A stretch of DNA of 60,655 bases from an uncultured Alphaproteobacteria bacterium (GTDB lineage Bacteria > Pseudomonadota > Alphaproteobacteria > Methylaequorales > Methylaequoraceae), in contig CABZJY010000007.1 of NCBI GenBank assembly GCA_902526175.1, forward strand, positions 1 to 60,655, written 5' to 3'. Positions 27,544 through 37,307 of the stretch are shown piece after piece (within the stretch, counting starts at the first letter, position 1; each line of letters starts with the position of its first letter). Both the position numbers and the translations under genes were made by a program. The notes under the pieces were generated by a model, which searched no databases, had not been told where the DNA came from, and worked only from the letters and a program-made list of their open reading frames with translations.

Positions 27544-28320
27544 TCATACTTTAATTTTTAAACCATCAAAGCCAGCATAACAGTTTTTTGGCAGTTTTTT
27601 TGTAATTTCATCATAATCAACTTCGAAATTCATATGCGTTAGTATAGTTTTTTTTGGTTTTATTCTGCTAACCCATTCCATTGTTTTTTCAAAATGTGAA
27701 TGAGTTTTATGAGGTTTAAACCTTAAACAGTCAACTATCCATAAATCAAGATCATGTAAATTAGAAAATGCTGTTTCATTTAGTTCAACAACATCAGTTG
27801 AGTAAGCAATATTATTTATTCTAAATCCTGTTGTTTCGCCAAAACCGTGATTTTGTTGAAAACTTTTTATTTTTAGATCTTTAATTTTAAACTGTCCTGA
27901 TATTTCATTTGGAATTAGGCATGGTTTATAATAAAAACCGTTGGATTCAGGAACTAGATCATCAAAAACATAATTAAACTTCTTTCTGATTTCATCAATT
28001 ACAGCACTTTTAGCGTATAAATTTATATGTTTATTCATTATATGGTTTAGGTATCTAAAATCATCTATTCCGTGGATATGGTCTGCGTGAGCATGCGTTA
28101 TCAAAACTCCATCAATATAAGTTACATTGGCTGAAAGCAATTGTTGTCTCAAGTCAGGAGATGCATCAATCAAAATTTGAGATTTATCACTTTTAATTAA
28201 TATGGAACATCTTAGTCTTCTATTTTTGGGATTTTTTGGATTGCAATTCCCCCAATAATTTCCAATTGCTGGAACACCAGCAGAACTTCCACACCCTAAA
28301 ATAGTAATTTGCATGCTCAT
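27544..28320 (-). CDS. Metallo-beta-lactamase-fold hydrolase, PhnP-like
   Basis: 258 residues. The opening TILGCGSSAGVPAIGNYWGNC and the metal motif THAHADHIHGIDD near residue 75, with later NHG, STDVVEL and THMNFEVDY, match the PhnP-like phosphodiesterase branch. In alphaproteobacteria this gene regularly follows metG and tatD, as here, so it is probably a housekeeping phosphodiesterase and not part of phosphonate catabolism. It overlaps tatD by 4 bases. Confidence 0.9.
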   Translation of the reverse strand: MSMQITILGCGSSAGVPAIGNYWGNCNPKNPKNRRLRCSILIKSDKSQILIDASPDLRQQLLSANVTYIDGVLITHAHADHIHGIDDFRYLNHIMNKHINLYAKSAVIDEIRKKFNYVFDDLVPESNGFYYKPCLIPNEISGQFKIKDLKIKSFQQNHGFGETTGFRINNIAYSTDVVELNETAFSNLHDLDLWIVDCLRFKPHKTHSHFEKTMEWVSRIKPKKTILTHMNFEVDYDEITKKLPKNCYAGFDGLKIKV

Positions 28321-29126
28321 TTTGGTATATTAGAAAACAAATTAAAAAAATTTTTTGTAGTTAAATCTATCATTTCTTCTTCAGGAATTTTTTTTATTTT
28401 TGAAATTACTTTTATTGTATTTATTATGTATGCAGGTTCATTTCTTTTCCCTCTTTGAGGTTCTGGGGAAAGATATGGTGAATCAGTTTCAACTAAGATT
28501 TTATCATTTGGAATATACTGAACAATTTTTTTTAAATCATGACTATTTTTAAATGTTACCATTCCTGCAATTGATATAAAGAAATCGTTATCTAGTGCTG
28601 TTTTAGCTAATTCTTTTGAAGAAGAAAAACAATGCATTAACCCTTTTGTATTGTATAATTTTACCTTATTTTTTAAAAAAAGTTTTGTATCTTGATCTGC
28701 TGCTCTTGAATGAATAATAACTGGACAATTAGTAGTTCCAGAAACTTGAAGATGTAAATCAAATGATTTTTGTTGATTTTTTTTATTTTCACTTGTTCTG
28801 AAATAATCTAAGCCTGTTTCCCCAATACCGATAACTTCTCTTTTATTATGTGTTATATTTTTTTTTAAAACTGAAATAATTTTTTCAAAATCTTTTTCCG
28901 TTAAGTTTTTTTGTACATTGTTAGGGTGTATTCCTGTAGTACACCAAACATTATTAGGGTAATCTTTAGCTACTTTTAATACATCATTGAATTTTTCTAA
29001 ATCGATTGAAATTGTTAATAAATATTTAACTCCATTTCTCATTGCTCTTTTTATAACTTCGTTTAAATCATCTTTAAATGCCTTAAAGTCTAAGTGACAA
29101 TGACTATCAACTATACTATTCATCAT
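28317..29126 (-). CDS. tatD: TatD-family metal-dependent DNase
   Basis: 269 residues, full length. Motifs: VDSHCHLDF at the start (HxH), GIGETGLDYFR near residue 98, IHSRAADQD and MHCFSS, and LVETDSPYLSPEP near residue 215, all metal or phosphate contacts of TatD nucleases. Overlaps metG by 11 bases and the metallo-hydrolase by 4, so it is inside one operon. Confidence 0.95.
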   Translation of the reverse strand: MMNSIVDSHCHLDFKAFKDDLNEVIKRAMRNGVKYLLTISIDLEKFNDVLKVAKDYPNNVWCTTGIHPNNVQKNLTEKDFEKIISVLKKNITHNKREVIGIGETGLDYFRTSENKKNQQKSFDLHLQVSGTTNCPVIIHSRAADQDTKLFLKNKVKLYNTKGLMHCFSSSKELAKTALDNDFFISIAGMVTFKNSHDLKKIVQYIPNDKILVETDSPYLSPEPQRGKRNEPAYIINTIKVISKIKKIPEEEMIDLTTKNFFNLFSNIPK

Positions 29127-30642
29127 ACCTCGGAAATAATTTTTCTACTTTATTTATTTTTTCTCCTTTTTTGATACAAAATTTAATATTTAATTTATCA
29201 AAATTAATATTTGCATAATCTACATTTAAAGTATCAAGAATTTTTTTTGCTGAATCTGGAATAAATGGTATCAAAATTACTGCAATTACTCTGAAACATT
29301 CAATTAGGGTTGATAATGTTTCTGAGGCTTTGGATAAATCATTTTTTTTGATTGATTCCCATGGTTTTTCATTATCAATAAATTGATTCAACTGATCGAT
29401 ATGATTAAAAATACTTTCAAGAGCTTTATTATATTCAAAGTTCTCTATCTTTGGTTGTACTGTTGTAACTAATTTATAAGTATCTAAAAGTATTTTAACA
29501 TTTTTTAATTCACTAATTTTCAGAGGAATAATATTATCAAAATGCTTTTCTAATAATTTAAGTGTTCTTTGTATCAAGTTACCAAGGTTATTAGCAAGAT
29601 CCGAGTTGATTCTTTTGATAAAAGATTTTTCAGAAAAATCCCCATCTTGTCCCAGTGTAACTTCTCTTAATAAAAAATATCTTAATTGATCTAGACCATA
29701 CTTGTCTATTAATCTGAGAGGATCAATTGAATTATTAAGCGATTTAGATATTTTTTTACCTTCATTAGTCCACCACCCATGGGCAAATATCTGTTTTGGT
29801 GGTGTTAAATCAGCTGCCATGAGAATTGCTGGCCAATAAATGGCATGAAACTTCAAAATATCCTTTCCTATTATATGTATACTATTTCTCCAGTAGTCTT
29901 CATTTTCAAATGATTCTGGATAATTAATCGCCGATAAATAATTTGTTAATGCATCAATCCATACGTAAATAACATGGCTGCTATGGTTGGGTACTTTTAT
30001 TCCCCAATTAAAACTTGTCCTTGATACAGACAAATCTCTTAATCCGTTTTTTACAAAACTTATTACTTCATTTCTTCTAGAAGACGGTTTTATAAAATTA
30101 ATATTTTTATCATAAAACTCTAACAGTTTATTTTGCCAATTAGATAATTTAAAAAAATAACTTTCTTCTTTCAACCATTCAACTTTCGTTCCATCTTGAG
30201 TTTGAAACTTTCCATCAACTTTAATTAATTCTTTTTCTTGATAAAAAGCTTCATCTTTAATTGAATACCAACCCTCATATTTCCCTAAATAAATCTGTTT
30301 TCTTTCTACCAGTTTATTCCAAACCAATTTAACTGTTTTTTTATGCCTCAATTCAGTTGTTCTAATAAAATCACTATTTGAAATATTTAAAATTTCTGTG
30401 AGGTTTTTAAAATTTTTTGAAACTAAGTCAACAAACTCTTGAGGTTTTTTATCATTAATTTTTGCAGCATTTTCCACTTTTTGACCATGTTCATCAGTTC
30501 CTGTAAGAAATTTTACTGATGTATTTTTTGTCATTTTATAATATCTTGACAATACATCGCAAACAATCGAGGTATAGGCATGTCCAATATGCGGGTTGTC
30601 GTTTACGTAATAAATTGGGGTTGTGATATAAATGTTTCGCAT
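29116..30642 (-). CDS. metG: Methionyl-tRNA synthetase
   Basis: 508 residues. Class I signature TTPIYYVNDNPHIGHAY at the start, TGTDEHGQK, the anticodon/catalytic KISKSLNN (KMSKS equivalent) near residue 295, and the helical anticodon domain. No zinc-knuckle cysteines in the connective peptide and no C-terminal tRNA-binding domain, as in the short alphaproteobacterial type. Cotranscribed with tatD and holB. Confidence 0.97.
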   Translation of the reverse strand: MRNIYITTPIYYVNDNPHIGHAYTSIVCDVLSRYYKMTKNTSVKFLTGTDEHGQKVENAAKINDKKPQEFVDLVSKNFKNLTEILNISNSDFIRTTELRHKKTVKLVWNKLVERKQIYLGKYEGWYSIKDEAFYQEKELIKVDGKFQTQDGTKVEWLKEESYFFKLSNWQNKLLEFYDKNINFIKPSSRRNEVISFVKNGLRDLSVSRTSFNWGIKVPNHSSHVIYVWIDALTNYLSAINYPESFENEDYWRNSIHIIGKDILKFHAIYWPAILMAADLTPPKQIFAHGWWTNEGKKISKSLNNSIDPLRLIDKYGLDQLRYFLLREVTLGQDGDFSEKSFIKRINSDLANNLGNLIQRTLKLLEKHFDNIIPLKISELKNVKILLDTYKLVTTVQPKIENFEYNKALESIFNHIDQLNQFIDNEKPWESIKKNDLSKASETLSTLIECFRVIAVILIPFIPDSAKKILDTLNVDYANINFDKLNIKFCIKKGEKINKVEKLFPRYDE

Positions 30643-30653
30643 TTTAAAAAATT

Positions 30654-31556
30654 TTAATTCCTTATAACTTTGATAAATCCTAAAAAAAGACTAGTGATAT
30701 AATTTTTTATATCAAAATTTAAATCAAACTTTATTTGGTGATTTAAAATAGAAAAGAAGTATATTACATCTTTAAAATATTCTAAATCATCTAAATTTTT
30801 TAATAAATTCTTTTTAGTTATATTGTATAAATAGTATTTAATGAAATAATCTATGATATAGGGATCTTTTTTGTATTTCTCAGATATTTTAAATAGCTTT
30901 TCATAATCCATCTCTTTTTCATTCATCATTTTATCAATATCATTAAAAGTTTCTGTAATATTAATTTTATCCACATATTTACATAATCCAGGTCTTCCAT
31001 CACATAAATCAAACAAATTTTGATGAGAATTATTGATTCCTAGATAGTTATTGTTTCTTACAAAAGTATTAAACTCTTCTTTTGTTAAACTATTAAAATA
31101 TAGTTTCTGACACCTTGATAGAATTGTTTTGGGGATTTTATAAATATTATGACAAATTATAATAATAATAATCTTTTCTTTTGGTTCTTCTATATTTTTT
31201 AATAAAGCATTCATAGAGTTGATATTAAGATAATCAAAATTATCAAAAATAATAATTTTCTCACCTTCGTTGAGATTAGTAAGAACCATTTCTTTCATTA
31301 TTTCTCTAATGTCGTCTATTCCAGAAACTAAATTATCGTTAGTATTTATTTCAAAGATATTTGAAATAAATTTACTCTCATTATTTTCAAAATCAGTGAA
31401 CTGTTTATTAATTATCCATCTAGCAAATATTCTAGCTGCTAAAAATTTACCAACCCCTTTTGCACCAAAAAAAATCCATGATTGCGGAAATTTAATATTA
31501 TAAGAATTTTTTAAAATATTTATATTTTTAGTATGCCCAATTATACTTTTTAACAT
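30654..31556 (-). CDS. holB: DNA polymerase III delta-prime subunit
   Basis: 300 residues. GHTKNINILKNSY at the start, a P-loop FFGAKGVGKFLAARIFARW near residue 30, then DDIREI, NALLKNIEEP and LSRCQKLYF (sensor 1 region), typical of the clamp-loader delta-prime subunit in alphaproteobacteria. The zinc-binding cysteine cluster is absent. Lies between tmk and metG as in related genomes. Confidence 0.9.
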   Translation of the reverse strand: MLKSIIGHTKNINILKNSYNIKFPQSWIFFGAKGVGKFLAARIFARWIINKQFTDFENNESKFISNIFEINTNDNLVSGIDDIREIMKEMVLTNLNEGEKIIIFDNFDYLNINSMNALLKNIEEPKEKIIIIIICHNIYKIPKTILSRCQKLYFNSLTKEEFNTFVRNNNYLGINNSHQNLFDLCDGRPGLCKYVDKINITETFNDIDKMMNEKEMDYEKLFKISEKYKKDPYIIDYFIKYYLYNITKKNLLKNLDDLEYFKDVIYFFSILNHQIKFDLNFDIKNYITSLFLGFIKVIRN

Positions 31557-31570
31557 AATTACTGAAAAAA

Positions 31571-32212
31571 TTAAATTTGAATAGTCTTTAAAGTTTCCAT
31601 TATTTTTTTTTCATTAATAATCATAATAATTTCTTTGTGTATTTCCGTAATGCTTTTGTTTCCATCTATCAATTTAAATCTTTCATCTTTTTTAGATAAT
31701 GAAATAAAATCTTTTCTTATTTTCTCATGAAAACTTAATGAAAGTTTTTCATATTTTGTTTCTTTTTTTTTCAACTTCAATGATCTTTCAATTCCAATTT
31801 TGGGGTCAATATCAATTATAAATGTAATCTCTGGCTTATAATCCTTTATAATTAAGTTATTGAAATATCTAAAAATTTTTTTATCAATTCTTTTTCCTTG
31901 AACTTGATATACGAAAGTTGAATCTAAAAATCTATCACATATTACCATATGCCCTTTATCTAATGATGGGATAATAGTATCTTTTAAATGTTCGTTTCTT
32001 GCAGCATAAATTAGAAGAAATTCTGACAGTCTATTTAAATTAAAATTATTTTTAACAATAATCTTTCTTATTTCTTCAGCAATTTTTGTACCTCCAGGTT
32101 CTCTTGTCAGTATCACCGTTTCGGAAGTATTTTTAATTGACGAAAATAATAATTTAGCCTGCGTACTTTTACCAGTACCCTCTCCTCCTTCAAATGTAAT
32201 AAATTTTTTCAT
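31571..32212 (-). CDS. tmk: Thymidylate kinase
   Basis: 213 residues. P-loop FEGGEGTGKSTQA at residue 7, the DR-type motif LTREPGG, and CDRFLDSTFVYQ near residue 92. Phosphorylates dTMP to dTDP. Starts within the end of dacC (4-base overlap) and ends 14 bases before holB. Confidence 0.96.
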   Translation of the reverse strand: MKKFITFEGGEGTGKSTQAKLLFSSIKNTSETVILTREPGGTKIAEEIRKIIVKNNFNLNRLSEFLLIYAARNEHLKDTIIPSLDKGHMVICDRFLDSTFVYQVQGKRIDKKIFRYFNNLIIKDYKPEITFIIDIDPKIGIERSLKLKKKETKYEKLSLSFHEKIRKDFISLSKKDERFKLIDGNKSITEIHKEIIMIINEKKIMETLKTIQI

Positions 32213-33348
32213 TTTTTAGTTTGGTATAAACTGTCACCAAATATTAAATATTTAAATTTAAAAAATATTTTTTTTACGAAATTCATCTCATTAATATTTT
32301 CAAAGGCAAACAGAGGGAATCTTTTCAAAATCTCACCTTTTTTATTTTTTACTAAGATAACCGCAATTTCAGAATCTTTTTCCACTGGGGCAGATACTGG
32401 TGATTTATATTTAATATAAAATTTAATTTCATTAACAAGTAATTTAGGAACAGTGATATTAATATCTTCCTTTGAATATAATTTTAAATTCTTCTTAACA
32501 CCATTCCAAACAAATATATTTTCATCAGAAATTATTTTTTGATCCAGGTTAACATTTTTATATTGAAAGAAAGCTGCGTCCATAAGTTTTTTTGATTCAA
32601 ATTTTCTTTCTTTACTTGAATTAAGACCATTAACTATAAGTATTATTCTTCTATTTAATCTTTTTGATGATGCAATTAAACCATACCCTCCAAGTGATGT
32701 GTGTCCAGTTTTTAATCCATCCGCATTAGGGTCTACAAACAACAATGGATTTCTATTTATTTGTCTTATTTTATTATATGTGAACTCTTTTTCAGCGTAA
32801 TATTTATATAATTCGGGAAAATCATTTATTGTTCTAATAGCAATTTTTAAAAGATCTCTTGTTGTTGTTAAATGTTCAGGGTCAGGCCATCCTGTTGAAT
32901 TCGTAAAATTTGAATTTTCAAGTCCAATTTCTTTTGCTAATAAATTTAGTTCACCTGCAAAGTTACTTTCTGTTCCCGAAAATCCTTCAGCTATGGTTAT
33001 GCATGCGTCATTGCCTGATTGAACAATTATTCCTCTCAACAAATCCTCAATACTGACCAAAGAATTTTCACTAATAAACATTTTTGATCCGCCTTTTTTC
33101 CATGCTTTTTTACTTACTTTAAATTTGTCGTTTAGCGAAATTTCACCATTTTTTAACTTTTTAAAAACGTAATAAACAGTTAATAATTTACTCATCGAAC
33201 TTGGTGACATAAGTTCATCAGCATTTTTTTCATAAATGATTGAATTTGTTTGCATGTCGTAAACTATGGCTTGTTTTGCTATGCTTTCTATAGCAATTAA
33301 AGGTTTAAAAAAAAATAAAATAAATAAAGTGATATTAATTATTTTCAT
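32209..33348 (-). CDS. dacC: D-alanyl-D-alanine carboxypeptidase (penicillin-binding protein 5/6 type)
   Basis: 379 residues with a signal peptide (to about residue 18). Active-site motifs: SPSSMSKLL near residue 48 (SxxK), SGNDA near residue 110 (SxN) and KTGHTSLGGYG near residue 213 (KTG). The C-terminal beta domain and a short basic amphipathic tail (KKIFFKFKYL) suggest membrane association. It trims the peptidoglycan stem peptide. Overlaps rlpA by 14 bases. Confidence 0.94.
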   Translation of the reverse strand: MKIINITLFILFFFKPLIAIESIAKQAIVYDMQTNSIIYEKNADELMSPSSMSKLLTVYYVFKKLKNGEISLNDKFKVSKKAWKKGGSKMFISENSLVSIEDLLRGIIVQSGNDACITIAEGFSGTESNFAGELNLLAKEIGLENSNFTNSTGWPDPEHLTTTRDLLKIAIRTINDFPELYKYYAEKEFTYNKIRQINRNPLLFVDPNADGLKTGHTSLGGYGLIASSKRLNRRIILIVNGLNSSKERKFESKKLMDAAFFQYKNVNLDQKIISDENIFVWNGVKKNLKLYSKEDINITVPKLLVNEIKFYIKYKSPVSAPVEKDSEIAVILVKNKKGEILKRFPLFAFENINEMNFVKKIFFKFKYLIFGDSLYQTKK

Positions 33349-34195
33349 AGCTAGGTAATATTTTTGATGTATTAAAACCTTTTAAAAGTAGTTTTCTTAA
33401 AACATCTTTTGCATTATTAATGTCATTAAATGGGCCTATTCTTACTCTGTAAAATAAACTATTTTTTATAAATTCTTCTTTTATAAATGCTTTATAACCC
33501 GAAAGTTTACTTAACAATTTATTAGCATTTTCTGAGTTATTAAATGCACCCACCTGTATTATAAGTTTATTATTTGAAGTAATTTCATCCTTTTTTATTT
33601 TAGGCAATAATTTAGTATTTTCATCGAGAGATTTTTTTATAATTTTTTCGGTTTTTGCTGCTGTTACGTATCTAGTTTTTTGGAAATCAAGACCTTCAAG
33701 TGCAACTGCCCTACTTTCATGTTCTAAAACTTTAACTCTTACCTTAGCTGTCCCAGTTTTAATTATATCTAATTTTTCTGCAGCTTTTTTTGATAAATCA
33801 ATTATTCTTCCTCTCACAAATGGACCTCTATCATTTATTCTAATTACTAGTTCTTTATTATTTTCGAGATTAGTTACTTTTACGATTGACGGCATTGGAA
33901 GAGTTTTATGTGCTGCCGATACTACATCCTGATCAAAAATTTCTCCATTAGCCGTCTTTTTTCCGTGAAATTTTGGCCCATACCATGATGCTAAACCAAC
34001 TTCATCATAATCATAATCAACTTCAGGATAATACCATTGACCATTAATCTCATATGGGTCTCCAATTTTATAATTAGGTGATAGTGAAAAATCATTTATC
34101 CGCTTTGCTGTATTGAATATAAATGAAGTTTCAGAACAAGACGTAATTAAAATTAATAAAAAAATTAGTATTATATTTTTCATTTTACTGACCAA
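33335..34195 (-). CDS. rlpA: Septal ring lytic transglycosylase RlpA
   Basis: 286 residues. Lipobox LITSC at Cys20 (from ATG at 34195, or a shorter form from the M at residue 5). Double-psi beta-barrel domain: GLASWYGPKFHGKKTANGE, AAHKTLPMPSIV, VRINDRGPF; C-terminal SPOR domain from about residue 208 (LIIQVGAFNN ... RVRIGPF). Cleaves denuded septal glycan. Sits in a peptidoglycan cluster with mltB and dacC. Confidence 0.94.
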   Translation of the reverse strand: MVSKMKNIILIFLLILITSCSETSFIFNTAKRINDFSLSPNYKIGDPYEINGQWYYPEVDYDYDEVGLASWYGPKFHGKKTANGEIFDQDVVSAAHKTLPMPSIVKVTNLENNKELVIRINDRGPFVRGRIIDLSKKAAEKLDIIKTGTAKVRVKVLEHESRAVALEGLDFQKTRYVTAAKTEKIIKKSLDENTKLLPKIKKDEITSNNKLIIQVGAFNNSENANKLLSKLSGYKAFIKEEFIKNSLFYRVRIGPFNDINNAKDVLRKLLLKGFNTSKILPSYENN

Positions 34196-35165
34196 TTGAA
34201 ATTTTATCTGATAGTTTACCTACCGCCAATGCAAAATAATTGGATTTATTCCATTTAAGAAGAATATCAAAATTAGATGTTACTAAGAAAGTACTTTTCT
34301 TATTTTTTTCTGGTTTTATAATTCGAAAACATGTGTCGTTAGGATATTTTTTTTTTAATTTAAAATCCTTTTTTTGTAAATATTGCAATGATATACACTT
34401 ATCTTTTTTAATTTTTGAATCATCAGTTTCATTCAAAGTTATTTCCTCTCCCCAATTTAATGATTCCTTCCATCCCATTTTTTTTAAGTAATTTGCACCT
34501 GATGCTAGAGCATCTAATGAATTTTTTTTTAAATCTTTGATTCCATCACCATTATAATCAACAGCATAATTTAGAAATGTACTTGGCATAAATTGTGTCT
34601 GACCGAAAGCTCCAGCCCAAGATCCCGTATAATCTTTAATTGAAAAATTATTTTTTTCAATAATCTCTAACGAATGTTTTAGTTGATTTAAAAAGAATTT
34701 TTTCCTTCTTCCTTCAAATGAGAGAGAAGCAAGTGAATTTATGATGATAAAATTACCTAAATTTTTTCCATAAAAACTTTCAACACCCCATAGTGCCACT
34801 AAAATATTAGGATCTACTTTATATTTATCTGATATAAAGGCTAAATCTTTTATTATTTTTTTTTTTTCTTTAATACCTCTCGAAACTACAATTTTTGGAG
34901 TAACTTTGTTAAGATAATCTTTGAATGTTAGTTTGAATTCAGGTTGATTTCTGTCAAGTTTAATTACTTTTTCATTGAATGTTATATTTTTGAGTTTCTT
35001 GACAGTATTTTCAGAATATCTTCCAGTCTTTTGAATATCAATAATTAAGTTTCTTTTCCATTCTTCCCATTTTAATTTACTTTGTATATTTTCAGATTTC
35101 ACATTTATTTGAAAAGGATTAATAAAAAACAATATAAAGAAAAAATACTTTAAAAAGTATAACAT
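34185..35165 (-). CDS. mltB: Lytic murein transglycosylase, MltB family
   Basis: 326 residues with an N-terminal signal peptide. Catalytic region: VALWGVESFYGKNLG near residue 125 (Glu of the ES motif), SWAGAFGQTQFMPSTFLNYAVDYNGDGIKDL near residue 183, and GANYLKKMGW. Cleaves peptidoglycan glycan strands. Overlaps rlpA by 11 bases; the lldD-like gene stops just before it. Confidence 0.94.
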   Translation of the reverse strand: MLYFLKYFFFILFFINPFQINVKSENIQSKLKWEEWKRNLIIDIQKTGRYSENTVKKLKNITFNEKVIKLDRNQPEFKLTFKDYLNKVTPKIVVSRGIKEKKKIIKDLAFISDKYKVDPNILVALWGVESFYGKNLGNFIIINSLASLSFEGRRKKFFLNQLKHSLEIIEKNNFSIKDYTGSWAGAFGQTQFMPSTFLNYAVDYNGDGIKDLKKNSLDALASGANYLKKMGWKESLNWGEEITLNETDDSKIKKDKCISLQYLQKKDFKLKKKYPNDTCFRIIKPEKNKKSTFLVTSNFDILLKWNKSNYFALAVGKLSDKISIGQ

Positions 35166-36311
35166 TTAATACCTAATATTTTTTCTTGAAAGTTCAGATA
35201 TGTTTTTTTTACCCATTAATTTCATATCTCTTATTATTTCATTTTTAAGATTCTCTATTGCCTTTGTAACTCCAATCATTCCTCCTGCAGCAAGTGCGTA
35301 AAGATATAAGCGTCCTCCAGAACAAGAGTTTGCTCCTTCGGATATTGCCTTGAGAATATGCGTACCTCTTCTTATACCACCATCACATATTAATTCCAAT
35401 TTATCTTCAACTGAATCTCTTATTTCTTTTATCTGGTCAAATGGAGATCTTGATCCGTCTAATTGTCTACCACCATGATTTGATATCATCACAGCATCAA
35501 CACCACAGTCAATAGCCTTTAGTGCATCTTCTTTAGACATAATGCCTTTAAGACAAAATTTTCCAGGCCATACTTTTCTAATATTTTCTATATCTTTCCA
35601 GGACAAATCTTGGTCTAGCATATTAGAGAAATAATCAGAAATCGAAACTTTGATATCTGTACCTTCTTTGACATAATCACTCAGAAAAGGTAAATCAAAC
35701 TTTTCTCTAAGTAAATAATTTAGAGTCCAACTTGGAGAAAAGAGAAAACTAAAAAAACTTTTAAAAGTTAATTTTGGAGGTGAAGTAAATCCAGTTTTCA
35801 AATCTCTTTCTCTATTACCCCCAGTAATTGTATCAACTGTTAAAGCCAGAACATCAATATTACATTCGATACATTTATCAATCATGGATTTAGTAAGTCC
35901 TTTGTCTTTATGAAAATATAGTTGAAATATTTTTGGTGTATTGATGCTTTTAATTTTTTCAATTGACGTTGTTGAAAGAGAAGAAATTCCAAAAAAAGTA
36001 TTAAATTTTTCAGTTGCTCTAGCAACAGCTAACTCACCTTCGTAATGAAATAGTCTCTGAAGAGCTGTTGGAGAGAGAAAAAAGGGTAAACCTACTTTTT
36101 TTCCAAATATTTTAGTAGAAATGTCAATTTTACTTACTCCTCTAAGTACATTAGGAACCAAATAACATTGTTCGTAGGCTTTTGTGTTTCTTGCAAGCGT
36201 AATTTCATCATCAGCGCCACCATCTATATAATGAAATACTGGGAATGGAAGTTTTCTTTTTGCAAAAGCGCGAAAATCTTCTACACTATGACAATTATCA
36301 ATATTTGACAT
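35166..36311 (-). CDS. lldD: FMN-dependent alpha-hydroxy-acid oxidase/dehydrogenase, LldD-like
   Basis: 381 residues of the TIM-barrel FMN family. Near the start FPVFHYIDGGADDEITL; the catalytic His and Arg are in ISNHGGRQLDGSRSPFDQ near residue 277; phosphate-binding ICDGGIRRGTHILKAIS follows. It oxidises L-lactate or a related 2-hydroxy acid, passing electrons to the respiratory chain or O2. Slightly divergent from classic lactate dehydrogenase, so the exact substrate is uncertain. First gene of the long minus-strand block, abutting mltB. Confidence 0.88.
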   Translation of the reverse strand: MSNIDNCHSVEDFRAFAKRKLPFPVFHYIDGGADDEITLARNTKAYEQCYLVPNVLRGVSKIDISTKIFGKKVGLPFFLSPTALQRLFHYEGELAVARATEKFNTFFGISSLSTTSIEKIKSINTPKIFQLYFHKDKGLTKSMIDKCIECNIDVLALTVDTITGGNRERDLKTGFTSPPKLTFKSFFSFLFSPSWTLNYLLREKFDLPFLSDYVKEGTDIKVSISDYFSNMLDQDLSWKDIENIRKVWPGKFCLKGIMSKEDALKAIDCGVDAVMISNHGGRQLDGSRSPFDQIKEIRDSVEDKLELICDGGIRRGTHILKAISEGANSCSGGRLYLYALAAGGMIGVTKAIENLKNEIIRDMKLMGKKNISELSRKNIRY

Positions 36312-36337
36312 AAAAAATAAAATTAGAATTAAAGATT

Positions 36338-37147
36338 ATGAGTTTTTTAGACACAAAAGAAGTAAAAGAAGTAGAGAAATTATTACAAAAACTACAAAAA
36401 GAAAAAGTTTTTTTAAAACTTCTAAACTTTACCATGGGTTTAAACCAAACCAAAATAAACTCCTTTGGAAATAAAAATGATCCATACTTTAAGAAAATAT
36501 ATACTTCTTTTGAAAAATCAATTGCTTTAGAAAGTAACCTTCCAGAATGGGTTTTAAATTTAGACGGTTTATCAGGAAAAAAATATAGACACATGATTAA
36601 TAATCTAATTGCTTTAATAAAAAATCCAAGATATTTAGAAATAGGTTCATGGAAAGGTTCAACTTCGTGTGCGGCAGCTATTGAAAATAAATTATGTATC
36701 ACATGTATAGATGATTGGAGTCAAAAATTTAAAGAACATTCCTGGGGTTACGTTGAAAATCCTGAAAAAGTTTTTAAAACTAATATAAAAAAATGTATAG
36801 ATAAAGAAACAAAATTTAAATTTATAAAAAAAGATTTTAGAGAAGTAAATTATAAAGAATTAGGGAAATACAATATTTATTTGTTTGATGGGCCTCATCA
36901 TGAAAAGGACCATTATGATGCCTTAAAATTTGTTCATACAGCGCTAGATAAAAAGTTTGTTCTAATAGTTGATGATTGGAATTGGGATCAAGTTAGATTA
37001 GGAACAAATAAAGCAATACAAGATTTAAACTTTAAAATCATTGCAGGTTTTGAGATTATGACAACTAATAATAGTTCAAGTGCATATGTTCAAGGTCAAA
37101 ATAGTGAATGGCACAATGGGTATTGTTTTTTTGTAATAGAAAAATGA
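36338..37147 (+). CDS. Class I methyltransferase (Methyltransf_24-like)
   Basis: 269 residues. After a charged helical N-terminus, YLEIGSWKGSTSCAA near residue 105 is the SAM-binding loop, CIDDWS follows strand 2, and YLFDGPHHEKDHYDAL and IVDDWNWD near residues 185-220 are the family's acidic metal-binding segments. Proteins of this type often modify sugars or natural products; the substrate is unknown. Divergent from lldD with only 26 bases between. Confidence 0.8.
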   Translation: MSFLDTKEVKEVEKLLQKLQKEKVFLKLLNFTMGLNQTKINSFGNKNDPYFKKIYTSFEKSIALESNLPEWVLNLDGLSGKKYRHMINNLIALIKNPRYLEIGSWKGSTSCAAAIENKLCITCIDDWSQKFKEHSWGYVENPEKVFKTNIKKCIDKETKFKFIKKDFREVNYKELGKYNIYLFDGPHHEKDHYDALKFVHTALDKKFVLIVDDWNWDQVRLGTNKAIQDLNFKIIAGFEIMTTNNSSSAYVQGQNSEWHNGYCFFVIEK

Positions 37148-37152
37148 AAATA

Positions 37153-37305
37153 TTATTTCTTTTTTAATATTGTAGAAAATGCTGATGATACTGTGCTTGT
37201 ATTTTTTTTTGTAATGAACCTTAAAATAGCTAATTTATCTTCATAGGAATTATTTGAGCTATTTAATGCTTTTTTTAATATATCATTATCATTTTTTTTT
37301 GACAT
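37153..37305 (-). CDS. Small basic protein directly downstream of yajQ
   Basis: 50 residues from an ATG that begins 2 bases after the yajQ stop, which suggests translational coupling. It is polar and Lys/Asn/Ser-rich (for example YEDKLAILRFITKK) with no signal peptide or membrane helix. It ends 5 bases past the convergent methyltransferase stop. No family recognised. Confidence 0.45.
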   Translation of the reverse strand: MSKKNDNDILKKALNSSNNSYEDKLAILRFITKKNTSTVSSAFSTILKKK

Positions 37306-37307
37306 AA

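Noticed and set aside
27544-28320. PhnP-like hydrolase as part of a phosphonate pathway with the PhnCDE-type transporter
   Set aside because: It is embedded in the metG-tatD housekeeping block, a constant alphaproteobacterial arrangement, 7 kb from the transporter and with no C-P lyase genes.
36298-36702. 134-residue minus-strand ORF overlapping the methyltransferase
   Set aside because: It is the shadow of the convincing plus-strand methyltransferase and has no recognisable domain.
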